Shown here piece after piece: positions 5,344 through 13,740 of a DNA stretch of 16,486 bases (positions are counted from its first letter, which is position 1; the number at the start of each line of letters is the position of its first letter). The stretch is from JACCXJ01 sp052387115. GTDB lineage: Bacteria; Pseudomonadota; Gammaproteobacteria; JACCXJ01. A model generated the notes under the pieces. That model ran no database searches. It was not told the DNA's origin and worked only from the letters and a program-made list of their open reading frames with translations. The stretch lies in the NCBI GenBank assembly GCA_052387115.1, contig JBQTJM010000234.1, positions 1 through 16,486 of the forward strand. Reading direction: 5' to 3'. Position numbers and translations under genes: made by a program.

Positions 5344-6837
5344 TCACAAATTTCCCTGAGGAGCCATATCTACCGCCTTTTGTCGCGTCATGCCTATTCC
5401 TGCCAGGATGCACAAGAAAGGCATTATGGGATGGCGAAACCGGCTGTAACTTTGAGGTCCTGCGGAAATCGCTATTACATAAGCAATAACCCCGACTAAC
5501 AAAAGTATGCCCGTCCTAGTTCGAACCATCCGTCGGGCAAGGCCCACAGCTGCGAAACCCAGTATGGCGAAAAGGTAGAGGGCGAAGACTACGTTACTCC
5601 AGAAGAACAGTGGGTTCCTTTCCAAGAGATCCAAAGTTACAGAAATGATCCCGCGATCGTGCATGGCGCCCAACAGGCCCCCGCCTTCCTCGTACAGCTT
5701 AAATAGCTTCCATAGCTCAACCGCGCCCGGGTCAAACACCAAGAGCAATGTTCCCTTCGAGTAAATTTTGAGGTAGGTAAAGGGATCGTGGAGCAGTATC
5801 CGTCTGCCTTCTTCACCTTGAAATCGCAAAACTTGGGCTTCGGACCAGGTCTTCTGGTCCGGATGTTTGGAAAAATATATGTCGTCGTTATTATAGCCTA
5901 GCGACTCCTGTACGTCGTAATAAGATCTTCCTTCGCTGCTGGCGAGCGTTGCCGCTCCTAAATAGAAGTACAAATTCGCATCCTGGACGCCGGAAAATCC
6001 CGAGTAGCTAGTTTGAACGTAGTTGCGAACCTGCCACGCTGCAATAAGGGACATCGAAACTATAATAAACCCAATCGCTGACGTCAGTTTCACTGCGACC
6101 GAACTGACTCGTTTGGTCCGGTACCCAAGTAGAATTGCGAAAACCCATCCCAGGAAAATACAAATCGGCAGGAAATAGGAAACAGGCCGCACATAAGTTG
6201 CGCCGGCCAGTGCCGCCGCGGAAATAAAAAGACATTTTGTGACAGGTCCAGCCTCCGTTTGCTGTAACTTCAGATGTCTAATGAAGAAATACATGGAAAG
6301 AAGAAGGAGCGTAGCGAACCATGTCTCGGTCAAAAGTTTGCTCGTATAAACAACTGATAGAGGTTCGATGGCATACAGCCAAGCAGCGATAAGCGCGGCA
6401 CGGTATGAAGAAAATATTTCCAACGAGATAAGAAAAACAAGCCAAACAGATGAGGCGCTAAGAAGGATCTGTAGCGCGATTGTCACAACTTCAACATGAT
6501 TAGAGGCAATTCCTGGTACTAAAATGAGCGAGTAACCGGGGGTTCGGAGCAGCTCGATCTTTCCATTGACAGAAAATGTTCCATCTGATAACAGCTCTTG
6601 CGTAGCTTGAATATATGAATTGGTATCGGGAGCATGAAACACCTGAGGATCGGAAGTGAACAAGTATGCCGTAACAGGAACCAGGATACGAACCAGCACT
6701 GCGAAAGCGCAAATAGCGAACGGAAGGCGCTCTGTTTTCCTACTTTCGATTCGGGTCATAGAGTATCCAGGTACGGTAGGGATGCCCCACATGAGGCACC
6801 GCGCGTGCAGGTCCGAGCGAGCGGAGTTACCGCACAT
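5344..6837 (-). CDS. Polytopic GT-C glycosyltransferase (PMT/GT39-like)
   Basis: This multi-pass membrane enzyme would move a sugar from a polyprenyl-phosphate donor to an acceptor on the periplasmic side. It has 497 residues with about 10 or more hydrophobic segments. The first loop holds the acidic motif HAPDTNSYI (D71) and ELLRTPGYS (RTPGY 98-102), followed by LLTETW (E171). These are features of ArnT/PMT-like proteins. ATG at 6837 has GAGGT 7 bases upstream, but residues 1-26 look unlike an enzyme N-terminus. Met27 (6759), just before the first basic and hydrophobic stretch, is the alternative start. Its DNA is visibly AT-richer than all neighbouring genes, suggesting separate acquisition. 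The acceptor is unknown. Confidence 0.8.
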   Translation of the reverse strand: MCGNSARSDLHARCLMWGIPTVPGYSMTRIESRKTERLPFAICAFAVLVRILVPVTAYLFTSDPQVFHAPDTNSYIQATQELLSDGTFSVNGKIELLRTPGYSLILVPGIASNHVEVVTIALQILLSASSVWLVFLISLEIFSSYRAALIAAWLYAIEPLSVVYTSKLLTETWFATLLLLSMYFFIRHLKLQQTEAGPVTKCLFISAAALAGATYVRPVSYFLPICIFLGWVFAILLGYRTKRVSSVAVKLTSAIGFIIVSMSLIAAWQVRNYVQTSYSGFSGVQDANLYFYLGAATLASSEGRSYYDVQESLGYNNDDIYFSKHPDQKTWSEAQVLRFQGEEGRRILLHDPFTYLKIYSKGTLLLVFDPGAVELWKLFKLYEEGGGLLGAMHDRGIISVTLDLLERNPLFFWSNVVFALYLFAILGFAAVGLARRMVRTRTGILLLVGVIAYVIAISAGPQSYSRFRHPIMPFLCILAGIGMTRQKAVDMAPQGNL

Positions 6838-7096
6838 GGCTCGTACCTCGGGTGATGGCGGCGGCGATGCACGTTACGCCAAGCGTAGCACAAATGCGTT
6901 GCCAGCGGGCACTTCGCCTCAACTTCTATTTCTAGCACCGGACGATGCGCTCGGTTAATCCCGCAATCATCGCGTCCAGCGTGCGATGGGGTCGCGGCCC
7001 GGCCGAAACCCGCAGCTAAACCAAGAGGAAACTATTCAGCTTATCATTGCATTTCAGCGCCCTGTAGTGCATAGTTCAAGTGATGTCTGATATCGC
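6838..7096. other. Intergenic region, no gene seen
   Basis: Nothing convincing is coded here on either strand. It would form the long leader of the minus-strand glycosyltransferase pair if the promoter at 7051-7079 is real. Confidence 0.4.
7051..7079 (-). promoter_or_regulatory. Possible sigma70 promoter for the minus-strand GT pair
   Basis: On the minus strand TTGAAC (7079-7074) is followed after 17 bases by TGAAAT (7056-7051). Each hexamer matches the consensus at four of six positions. It would give a leader of about 200 bases to the GT-C start. This is a weak match and only a candidate. Confidence 0.25.
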
Positions 7097-7300
7097 TCAT
7101 CTCACGTCCCGGACGTATGGGCAGGAGGACGAGCTTTGGCCACCTAAGGCTCTGGCCGACAATTCGGCCAATCCCTTGCGTATCGTGTTCGGCGACATCC
7201 CCGTCGCCTCGCTCACTGCGCTCACCCGCCGAGGCGACGTCAGCCGCGGCCGTGTAATGCGCCCTACTGAGGCAATAGGTAGCAATATCAATTATTTATG
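7097..7300 (-). pseudogene. Fragment of ISAzo13-type transposase N-terminus
   Basis: The translated minus strand gives RVSAVSEATGMSPNTIRKGL followed by AELSARALG, which matches my recollection of the N-terminal helix-turn-helix of ISAzo13-family transposases (GGISAVSRATGxSRxTIRxGLxEL). A second frame just upstream reads HYTAAADVASA, fitting the preceding 'AAAEAxAxG' segment, so a frameshift separates the two. The catalytic core is missing. AT-rich sequence (7280-7305) lies beyond the 5' end, as at an IS end, but no terminal repeat was identified. This is an old, inactive remnant. Confidence 0.6.
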
Positions 7301-7563
7301 GCATTCCCCGAATCGGCGAAGTCAAGCGACAGCCACCCTCCGCCAGCCCAAACGCCCTCTTTCCGCCGCCGCGCGGACCACCCGATCGCCGGCCGGCCCG
7401 TCCAACCCAACAGTGCCTGTTGCAAACCCGCGTTGAAGTTCCTATCTTAAAGAGATGTGGATCCTGGAGCGCAGCGGTCTGCGCCTGCTGCAGCCGAACC
7501 CCATTACTTCGTCCTATATCGTCTGCACCGCGGAGACACCGCGATGATGATGCGCCACGGTTC
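7301..7563. other. Leader region before the plus-strand GT gene
   Basis: No firm gene. A 30-codon frame (ATG 7455 to TGA 7547, starting MWILERSGLR) lacks a properly spaced ribosome binding site and matches nothing I know. The glycosyltransferase frame is open back to 7420, but residues before 7564 are cysteine- and arginine-rich and unlike the family. Confidence 0.35.
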
Positions 7564-8691
7564 ATGCGGGTGATGCTGGTGATCTCCTCGATGGTCACCG
7601 GCGGCGCGCAGCGGGTGATGTCGCTCCTCGCCAATCGGTGGGCCGCGCAGGACTGGGAGATCACGCTCGCAACGCTCTCTGCTGCCGCCGCCGATTTCTA
7701 TCCGCTGCACGCCGCCATTCGCCGCGTCGGATTCGGTCTCGAGGTGGACTCGACCGGTCCACTGAATGCGCTCGCAAACAACCGTGCGCGAGTGAACGCC
7801 CTCCGGCGGCTCATCACAGAATCGGGGCCACAGGTCATCGTGAGCTTCCAGGACCGAATGAACGTACTCACGCTGCTCGCCGCGCGCGGTACCGGCGTGC
7901 CGGTCGTCGTCTCCGAGCGTGTCGATCCGCGCGTGCATGCGATGGGAAAGCTGTGGAACCTGCTGCGGCGGCGCACCTATCCGTGGGCAAGTCGCGTCGT
8001 GGCGCAAACGTCATCCGTGGCCGAGTGGCTACAGCATCTCGTCGCCCGCGAGAAGATCGCTGTGCTGCCAAATCCTGTTGAGATCCCGAATGGAGCCGCT
8101 AACGGGAATCTGCGCGAGAGTATCGGGTTGAAGCAGAGCGCCCGTATCGTGCTCGGCGTCGGACGTCTTGTGCCCCAGAAAGGATTCGATCTGCTGTTGG
8201 ACGCGTTCGCGCAGGCGGCGCGCGACCGCGGCGAATGGCATCTTGTCATCCTGGGAAACGGACCCGAGCGCGACCGCCTCACCACGCTTGCGGCGCGTCA
8301 CCAGTTCGAGGACCGCGTGCATTTGCCGGGCAATGTGCAAGAGCCCCGACGCTACCTCGATCACATCGACCTGTTCGTTTTGTCGTCTCGTTACGAAGGC
8401 TTTCCGAACGCGCTGCTCGAAGCGATGGCGGCGGGCGTGGCGGTGATCGCCTACGATTGCGCGAGCGGCCCGCGCGACATCGTCAATCCCGGTTCCGACG
8501 GTGTGCTGGTAGCGCCGGAGAATGCGACGCTCCTCGCTGATGCAATGAGCCGGCTGATGGACGACGCAACGGAGCGGCGCAGGCTCGGAGATCGCGCTCG
8601 TGCTGTGACGGAGCGCTTCGCCTTCGATCGCGTCGCGCGAATGTGGGAAGAGTTGATCGGCGCTGCGGTTCGGGAGGCACGCCGCGCATGA
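7564..8691 (+). CDS. GT4-family glycosyltransferase (AmsD/PglH-like)
   Basis: This cytoplasmic GT-B retaining glycosyltransferase has 375 residues when started at ATG 7564, where the classic N-terminus MRVMLVISSMVTGGAQRVMS begins. An upstream start at 7420 would add 48 unlikely residues. Family marks are FQDRMN and VVSERVDPR (about 96-123), VLPNPVE (168-173), GVGRLVPQKGFDLL (198-211) and the E-x7-E motif YEGFPNALLEAMA (E278, E286). Related enzymes add hexoses or HexNAc to lipid-linked oligosaccharides in O-antigen, amylovoran-type EPS and PglH pathways. The stop overlaps the methyltransferase start (ATGA). The pair runs opposite to all other polysaccharide genes here and is flanked on both sides by gene remnants, suggesting insertion as a cassette. 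Confidence 0.92.
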   Translation: MRVMLVISSMVTGGAQRVMSLLANRWAAQDWEITLATLSAAAADFYPLHAAIRRVGFGLEVDSTGPLNALANNRARVNALRRLITESGPQVIVSFQDRMNVLTLLAARGTGVPVVVSERVDPRVHAMGKLWNLLRRRTYPWASRVVAQTSSVAEWLQHLVAREKIAVLPNPVEIPNGAANGNLRESIGLKQSARIVLGVGRLVPQKGFDLLLDAFAQAARDRGEWHLVILGNGPERDRLTTLAARHQFEDRVHLPGNVQEPRRYLDHIDLFVLSSRYEGFPNALLEAMAAGVAVIAYDCASGPRDIVNPGSDGVLVAPENATLLADAMSRLMDDATERRRLGDRARAVTERFAFDRVARMWEELIGAAVREARRA

Positions 8692-9488
8692 TCGCGGAAC
8701 AGGAGAATGCGAACGCGATCGGGCATCTCGAGCGGCTGCGCCGGTTCGAGCTCGACTGCGTCCGCGGGTGCTTCCCCCATGGAGCGCGCGTGCTCGAGCT
8801 CGGCGGCGGCAGCGGGTTCCAGGCTAGCATCATCGCTGGCTGGGGCTGCGAAGTGAGCGCTTTCGACGTCCCCGAACGGCCGCTACCACCGCGCGAATAC
8901 TTTCCGGTGCAGGAGTATGACGGCCGCCACGTGCCGTTTGCTTCCGAGACCTTCGACGTCGTGTTTTCCTCCAACGTGCTCGAGCACATTCGCGATCTGC
9001 CGGCCAGCCTGGCGCAATTGCGCCGCGTCCTGAAGCACGACGGCAGGGGTGTTCACATTCTTCCCACGCCGGTGTGGCGAGGCTGGACTTCGGTGACCCA
9101 CTACGCGCGCATACTTCCGCTCGCGTTGCGCCGCCTGCGCGGGCCGGGCGCAGTCGCCGCCGCGGTCGCCTCGAACGCAGCGGCGGCAGCGCCGCGCAGA
9201 TCGCTTGGAGAACTCCTGCGGTGTAATCTTCTCCCTGGCCCTCACGGCGAGTATCCGAGCGCGTTCTCCGAGTTCTGGTATTTCAGCCGCAAGCGCTGGC
9301 TGGAGGTGTTCGCTGCCTCGGGATTCGAGGTCGAGCGCGATTATCCGACGGGCCTCTTCTACACGGGCTACAGCCTCCTGCCGTCGCTGCCCGTCGAGTC
9401 GCGTGTGACGCTGGCCAAAGTGCTCGGGTCCAGCTGCCGAGTGTTCGTGATGCGAAAGAGCACAACGGTGGAGTCGCGCGGATCTTGA
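8688..9488 (+). CDS. SAM-dependent methyltransferase (class I, Methyltransf_11 type)
   Basis: The 266 residues follow the ATG at 8688, which overlaps the preceding stop by ATGA. GGGAGG lies 11 bases upstream, and the frame extending further upstream is only overlap with the GT gene. Motif I is VLELGGGSGF (35-44), with an acidic residue after beta-2 (AFD, 58-60). Motif post-I is DVVFSSNVLEHI (90-101), with an LKHDGRGVHI beta-5 hairpin. A large insert or C-terminal cap (about 130-240) with an alanine-rich stretch likely shapes the substrate pocket. Coupling to a GT4 gene suggests methylation of a glycan, a sugar nucleotide or the chain end. The substrate is not readable from the sequence. Confidence 0.88.
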   Translation: MIAEQENANAIGHLERLRRFELDCVRGCFPHGARVLELGGGSGFQASIIAGWGCEVSAFDVPERPLPPREYFPVQEYDGRHVPFASETFDVVFSSNVLEHIRDLPASLAQLRRVLKHDGRGVHILPTPVWRGWTSVTHYARILPLALRRLRGPGAVAAAVASNAAAAAPRRSLGELLRCNLLPGPHGEYPSAFSEFWYFSRKRWLEVFAASGFEVERDYPTGLFYTGYSLLPSLPVESRVTLAKVLGSSCRVFVMRKSTTVESRGS

Positions 9489-9752
9489 TTCCGCACCTCG
9501 TTCTCAACTGCCGTTTTGACACGGGCGGCGCGATGATCCTCATCGACTCGGCAGAACAGGGGCACAGGAGCGGGAAGACTGCATAGGCAAGTCCCAGCGG
9601 CCGCGCTTCGCGCGCGGCTTCCATTCGAGGCCCAGGGATGGCGTGCACCTCGGTTGCGAGGTCGCCACTTTCGTAGGGGCTAGCTGCGTGACGGCAAAGC
9701 GGTGCTTAACAAGAGACATAATCTTAACGCGCTGACCCGTTGCCGGAGCTGA
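9489..9752. other. Non-coding stretch, nothing recognised
   Basis: There are stops in all frames, or only short shadow frames, and I recognise no domain. It is probably eroded sequence upstream of the DUF1214 remnant. Confidence 0.4.
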
Positions 9753-10130
9753 CTCGAATCGGTCACCTTCGGCGATGTCAAGGGCAAGCCGCTCCTGGGC
9801 GCGCAGCGATACGTCATTCGCTTCACGCCGCAATAACTCCCTCCCGTCAACGAGTTCTGGTCGCTGACGCTGTACGGCGCAGATTCCAACTCTATCGACA
9901 ACTCGATCGATCGCTATGCGTACGGTGACCGCACAAAGACGCTCAAGAAGGCGGCGGACGGCTCGTTAGCGCTTTATTTGCAGAGCGATTCTCCCGGCGC
10001 AGACGAGCAATCGAATTAGCTGCCAACGGCGAAGGGCAAGAACTTCTACCTGGTCTTGCGCACCTACGGATCAAAGTCGGCAGTCATCGAACACAAGTGG
10101 TCGCCGCCGGCGGTGCGGCGCGTGAACTAG
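9753..10130 (+). pseudogene. 3' remnant of DUF1254/DUF1214 protein, two in-frame stops
   Basis: One frame translates to the C-terminal DUF1214 domain: KPLLGAQRYVIRF, stop, LPPVNEFWSLTLYGADSNS, RYAYGDRTKTL, DGSLALYLQSDSPGADEQSN, stop, LPTAKGKNFYLVLRTYG, SPPAVRRVN, then TAG at 10128. Intact relatives read '...QLPPVxxFWSLTMYD...' and '...SPGADKExNWLPAPxGPF...'. The TAA at 9834 and the TAG at 10017 therefore both interrupt a conserved domain, and the second is a one-base change from the expected Trp codon. The N-terminal DUF1254 domain is gone. These are usually exported proteins of poorly known function. Confidence 0.8.
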
Positions 10131-10183
10131 ACAAAGCGGCGCGCGGCTCCGGAGACGCGCCATTGGATTTTGCGGTTGTTCAA

Positions 10184-10461
10184 ATGAATAAAAGGAAACT
10201 AACCATAAAACGCACAACTCACAAACCTCGCGCTGGCCTGTGGGCTGGCGCTCCTGGGGGTGGTGGCCCCGACCCACGGCGGACTCGAAACGCAACATCG
10301 TCGTCATCATCACCGACGACGTGACCCCCTACGACATCTTGGCCTACCACCGGGGCCTCGGCGCGGTGAACACGCCGAACATTGGTCGAGAAGGAAGCCA
10401 AGGCGGTCCGCCACTTCGTCAAGAGGCTCCTCGAGCTCGCCTCATCGAAAGCGGTCGGTAA
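10184..10461 (+). pseudogene. Frameshifted 5' remnant of a sulfatase gene
   Basis: A frame from 10282 reads SKRNIVVIITDDVTPYDILA, then YHRGLGAVNTPNI, the N-terminal metal-binding block of arylsulfatases (PNIVVIxxDDxG...TPNIDRLAxEG). Just upstream, in a different frame, lies a signal-peptide-like core LALACGLALLGVVAPTHG. The likely ATG (10184, MNKRKLTIKR) is in the third frame. At least two frameshifts therefore separate the start, the signal peptide and the domain. After 10383 the sulfatase match stops and the C-x-P-x-R active-site region is absent. The gene is dead and truncated. Confidence 0.7.
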
Positions 10462-10506
10462 CCGGGGTCGCCCTTACAACAACCACGCTGAACAACATAT
10501 GTGCCC

Positions 10507-12477
10507 TCAGGCATGCTCGGCTTCGAGCCATGCCTGGAACATCAGCACGTCCCAAAGATAGTAGTGCCAGTCACCCGCGCCGCTTTGGTGCTCCTCCCAC
10601 TTCCGGCGGATGGGCGCTGGATTGAGAAATCCCTCGCGGCACAACCGGGCGTCGTCAAGCAGGCCTTCTGCCCAGTCGCGCAATGGCCCCCGCAGCCAGG
10701 AATCGATGGGGACACCGAAGCCCATCTTGGGACGCTCGATCAAGCTCTTCGGCACGTACTTGTAGAGCATCTGACGCAGCAGCCACTTGCCTTGCCCGTC
10801 ACGGATTTTCATCGACAGCGGCAGCGAAAGAGCGAATTCCACCATTCTGTGATCGAGCAACGGCACGCGCGTTTCCAAGCTTACCGCCATCGCTGCGCGG
10901 TCCACTTTTGCCAGGATGTCGTCGGGTAAATAGGTGAGCGTATCCGTCGTCATCATCCACTGCTCGAACGTAGACGCCACACCGGGACGCATGAGCAATT
11001 CGTCGAGCAACGTCACCGGCTCGCGGGCGCCGAGCACCAAACTTGCCGGGTCTTTCCAATGGGACACCAGGCGCCGGTAGTGCGAGCCGGAATCGTCCAA
11101 CACCAGCACCTCTGCCACCATATATGCTTTGTCGCTCGGCTGGCTGACCGCGAAATACGGAACCACTGCCCCCAAGGGCCGCAACAGCGCACTCAGAAGC
11201 CACCGCGGGCACGCGCCGATGGCATGCGCCAGCCGGCGGCGCATTGCCCGTGGCATATACATCAGCTTGCGAGCCAGGTCGCTCGCGAGGAAGTAACGGT
11301 TGTAGCCTCCAAAGAGCTCGTCCCCAGCATCTCCTGAAAGGCTCACCGTAACGTGCCGGCGCGCGTGCTGCGCCACCAGAAATGTGGGGATCTGAGAAGA
11401 ATCTGAGAACGGCTCGTCGTAGATCGCAGGCAGCCGGGGAATGACCGCCTGTGCTTCTTCGGGACTCACATACAACTCGGTGTGGTCGGTTCCCAAATGG
11501 TGGGCCACCGCCTTAGCGTATTCCGCCTCGTTGTACCCCGCCTCACTAAAGCCGACGGTGAAGGTACGCACGCGGCCGGACGACTGCGCCTGCATCAGCG
11601 CCACGATGACAGAAGAATCCACGCCACCCGAGAGGAACGCCCCAAGTGGCACATCCGAGATCTTTTGCAGCGCGATCGCCTGACCGGATATCCGTTCCAA
11701 CTCGACCAGCGCCGCGGCGTCACCCTCTGCGAACGGCTCCTCCCTGGCACGGGCCGCTGCCGCAAGTACGGACCAATACACCTTGGGTCCCGGAAGTTGG
11801 CATCGGCGCACGTCGTTCTGCGAAACCGTGAGCCATGTCCCGGGGGACAGTTTCCAAACTCCCTTGTAAATTGAATACGGCGCCGGGATGTAGTTGTGGC
11901 GAAAAAAAAGCGTCAGAACATCGCGATCTACCTCGCCCCGCCACGACGGGTGGGCGCGCAGCGCCTTCAACTCCGAGCCGAACACAAGCGCGTCACCCGC
12001 CCACCCGTAATAGAGTGGCTTTTCGCCCAAGCGATCGCGCGTCAGATGTAGCTGGTGTGCGGTCCGGTCCCACAGCGCGAGCGCAAACATGCCGACGCAA
12101 TGCTGCAGCGTGTTTTCTATGCCCCACGCCTCAAAGCTCGCCAGGAGGGTTTCGGTATCGGAATGCCCACGCCATGCCGGCGCCGCCCCCGAAGCCTCGA
12201 GCGCTCGCCGCAGGTCGGCGTGGTTGTAAATCTCGCCGTTGAAAACGATCACCCAGCGGCCCGATGCCGACACCATTGGCTGGTGCCCGGCCGCAGACAA
12301 GTCCAATATAGCCAGGCGGCGGTGTACCATACCTATCGCCGTACCGGGATCGGTCCATTGACCCGAATCATCCGGCCCACGATGGCGGATAGTATCTCCC
12401 ATACGTTCCAACACCGCCTGCCATTCCAAGATCGGCTTGGCCGCTACGCCCGCTAGAAATCCCGCAAACCCACACAT
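10507..12477 (-). CDS. asnB: Asparagine-synthase-like glutamine amidotransferase
   Basis: This is a class II glutamine amidotransferase fused to an ATP-pyrophosphatase (AsnB type). It hydrolyses glutamine and passes ammonia to an adenylated carboxylate. I place the start at ATG 12477, four codons inside the longest frame, because the catalytic Cys must be residue 2 (MCGFAGFLAG). Glutaminase marks are R54 in RRLAILDLS, NGEIYN (80-85) and D108 in SDTE. The synthetase domain has the P-loop SGGVDSS (283-289) and SLSGDAGDELFGGYNRY (379-395). The length of 656 residues is typical of the larger bacterial AsnB. As the last gene of a polysaccharide operon it more likely amidates a sugar acid, as WbpS does in Pseudomonas O-antigen loci, than makes free asparagine. 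That role is inferred from context. Confidence 0.93.
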   Translation of the reverse strand: MCGFAGFLAGVAAKPILEWQAVLERMGDTIRHRGPDDSGQWTDPGTAIGMVHRRLAILDLSAAGHQPMVSASGRWVIVFNGEIYNHADLRRALEASGAAPAWRGHSDTETLLASFEAWGIENTLQHCVGMFALALWDRTAHQLHLTRDRLGEKPLYYGWAGDALVFGSELKALRAHPSWRGEVDRDVLTLFFRHNYIPAPYSIYKGVWKLSPGTWLTVSQNDVRRCQLPGPKVYWSVLAAAARAREEPFAEGDAAALVELERISGQAIALQKISDVPLGAFLSGGVDSSVIVALMQAQSSGRVRTFTVGFSEAGYNEAEYAKAVAHHLGTDHTELYVSPEEAQAVIPRLPAIYDEPFSDSSQIPTFLVAQHARRHVTVSLSGDAGDELFGGYNRYFLASDLARKLMYMPRAMRRRLAHAIGACPRWLLSALLRPLGAVVPYFAVSQPSDKAYMVAEVLVLDDSGSHYRRLVSHWKDPASLVLGAREPVTLLDELLMRPGVASTFEQWMMTTDTLTYLPDDILAKVDRAAMAVSLETRVPLLDHRMVEFALSLPLSMKIRDGQGKWLLRQMLYKYVPKSLIERPKMGFGVPIDSWLRGPLRDWAEGLLDDARLCREGFLNPAPIRRKWEEHQSGAGDWHYYLWDVLMFQAWLEAEHA

Positions 12478-12567
12478 TGCTTCGCTCACCCGTTATATCG
12501 AAGGACCATGTCAAACTGCTTGCCGGCAGGTCTACCTGTGGCAACTGGCAAAATGATGCATTTCTCT

Positions 12568-13740
12568 TCACAGCGCCGATCTTATCACCGCCGGCAGCCG
12601 CTTCTGTCTACCGACGGAAGCAACTTCTTCATAAAAAACCTCGTACTGCCTAACGATGTTTCCGATTTCAAAATGTTCCACCACCCGCGCTCGCGCCCGC
12701 TCACCAAGCGCCCGTCGTTCATCCGGGCGGGGCGTCAATAGAAGATCCATGGCCACCGCCAACCGTGCCATATCACCCGACTCGACGACCCGGCCCGTTT
12801 CACCGACGATAAGCGCAGAATCGCCCACATCCGTTACCGCGCAAGGAACGCCGCAGGCCATGGCCTCCCCAATTACATTAGGAAACGCCTCCCCCGATGA
12901 TGAGGCAGAGACCAACACGTCCAAGGCCCCCATAAGGCGTGGCATGTCATCGCGCAAGCCAAGCAGATGGGTCACCGACTCCAAGCGATTGGTGCCAAGA
13001 ATTCGCCGGATCCTCTCATTACTGCCATCGACCCCTTGGCCGGCAAGCAGAAAGTGGACCTCCGGCCGTCGCAGATGTAGGGCGGCGGCGGCGGCGAAGA
13101 ATCCGTCGTGATTTTTCTGTGGATCCCATCGGCCAATCAATCCGACAACGCTCACGTCGAGGCCCAAACCCAGTTCAGCCCGCACGGACAGCCTCGCGTC
13201 CGGATCTGCCTTGAACTGCGCAATATCGAACCCGTTGGGCACTACCACCATCTTTTCACGCGCGTAGCCATGGGCGATATGCACGCTTCGCGCAGCGTGG
13301 GAACAACACAGAATTCGATCAGGAACCCGGTGCGACAAAAACGCGTTAGCCCTTACGACAGCCAAGGTTTGCCTGTTGTTGTTCGCCGGCTCCAGGTTGC
13401 TATGGCGGATGCACCAAGCCAACGCCGGAACACCGGCACGCCGAGCGGCGACCCCGCCCATGAGGTCGGCGTGATACATCCAGGTATGAACCACGTCCGG
13501 CCTCAGGTCCCGCAGGCGTCGAATGAGGTGCATCAGTGCGATTGGATTGGGTACACCGCGCCGCATGTTTAAGCTTTCGACGGGGATACCGAGAGCGCGA
13601 AGTCTCTCTCCGATCTTACCTACCGGGATCATCGATATCACGTGCGGCTTGAACTTCGGCGAAAGGCGCGTGAGAACCTTTTGCAACATGGTTTCCGCGC
13701 CGCCTACATCGGTTCCGGTGATTATGACGACCAATTTCAT
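12568..13740 (-). CDS. GT4-family glycosyltransferase (WbnK-like)
   Basis: This is a GT-B retaining glycosyltransferase of 390 residues. The N-terminus MKLVVIITGTDVGGAETMLQ starts directly at the beta-1 strand and glycine loop, supporting the ATG at 13740. VVHTWMYHADLMGGVAA (83-99), CCSHAARSVH, VVVPNGFD (166-172), GRWDPQKNHDGF (203-214) and the E-x7-E motif GEAFPNVIGEAMA (E284, E292) are typical of WbnK-like O-antigen enzymes. The start overlaps the stop of the ligase gene by four bases (13737-13740, ATGA), so translation is probably coupled. AsnB follows after a 90-bp gap. The donor and linkage are unknown. Confidence 0.92.
   Translation of the reverse strand: MKLVVIITGTDVGGAETMLQKVLTRLSPKFKPHVISMIPVGKIGERLRALGIPVESLNMRRGVPNPIALMHLIRRLRDLRPDVVHTWMYHADLMGGVAARRAGVPALAWCIRHSNLEPANNNRQTLAVVRANAFLSHRVPDRILCCSHAARSVHIAHGYAREKMVVVPNGFDIAQFKADPDARLSVRAELGLGLDVSVVGLIGRWDPQKNHDGFFAAAAALHLRRPEVHFLLAGQGVDGSNERIRRILGTNRLESVTHLLGLRDDMPRLMGALDVLVSASSSGEAFPNVIGEAMACGVPCAVTDVGDSALIVGETGRVVESGDMARLAVAMDLLLTPRPDERRALGERARARVVEHFEIGNIVRQYEVFYEEVASVGRQKRLPAVIRSAL

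Noticed and set aside
6656..6958. 100-codon plus-strand frame opposite the GT-C start
   Set aside because: Mostly antisense to the GT-C gene; low-complexity product with no motif.
7420..7563. 48-residue N-terminal extension of the plus-strand GT4
   Set aside because: The family N-terminus begins at ATG 7564; the upstream part is unlike any GT sequence.
7504..8007. Minus-strand frame opposite the GT4 gene
   Set aside because: Histidine/arginine-rich shadow with no motif; the plus-strand frame is a clear glycosyltransferase.
12478..12489. Upstream ATG of asnB, four codons earlier
   Set aside because: It would bury the catalytic Cys, which must be residue 2 after Met removal.
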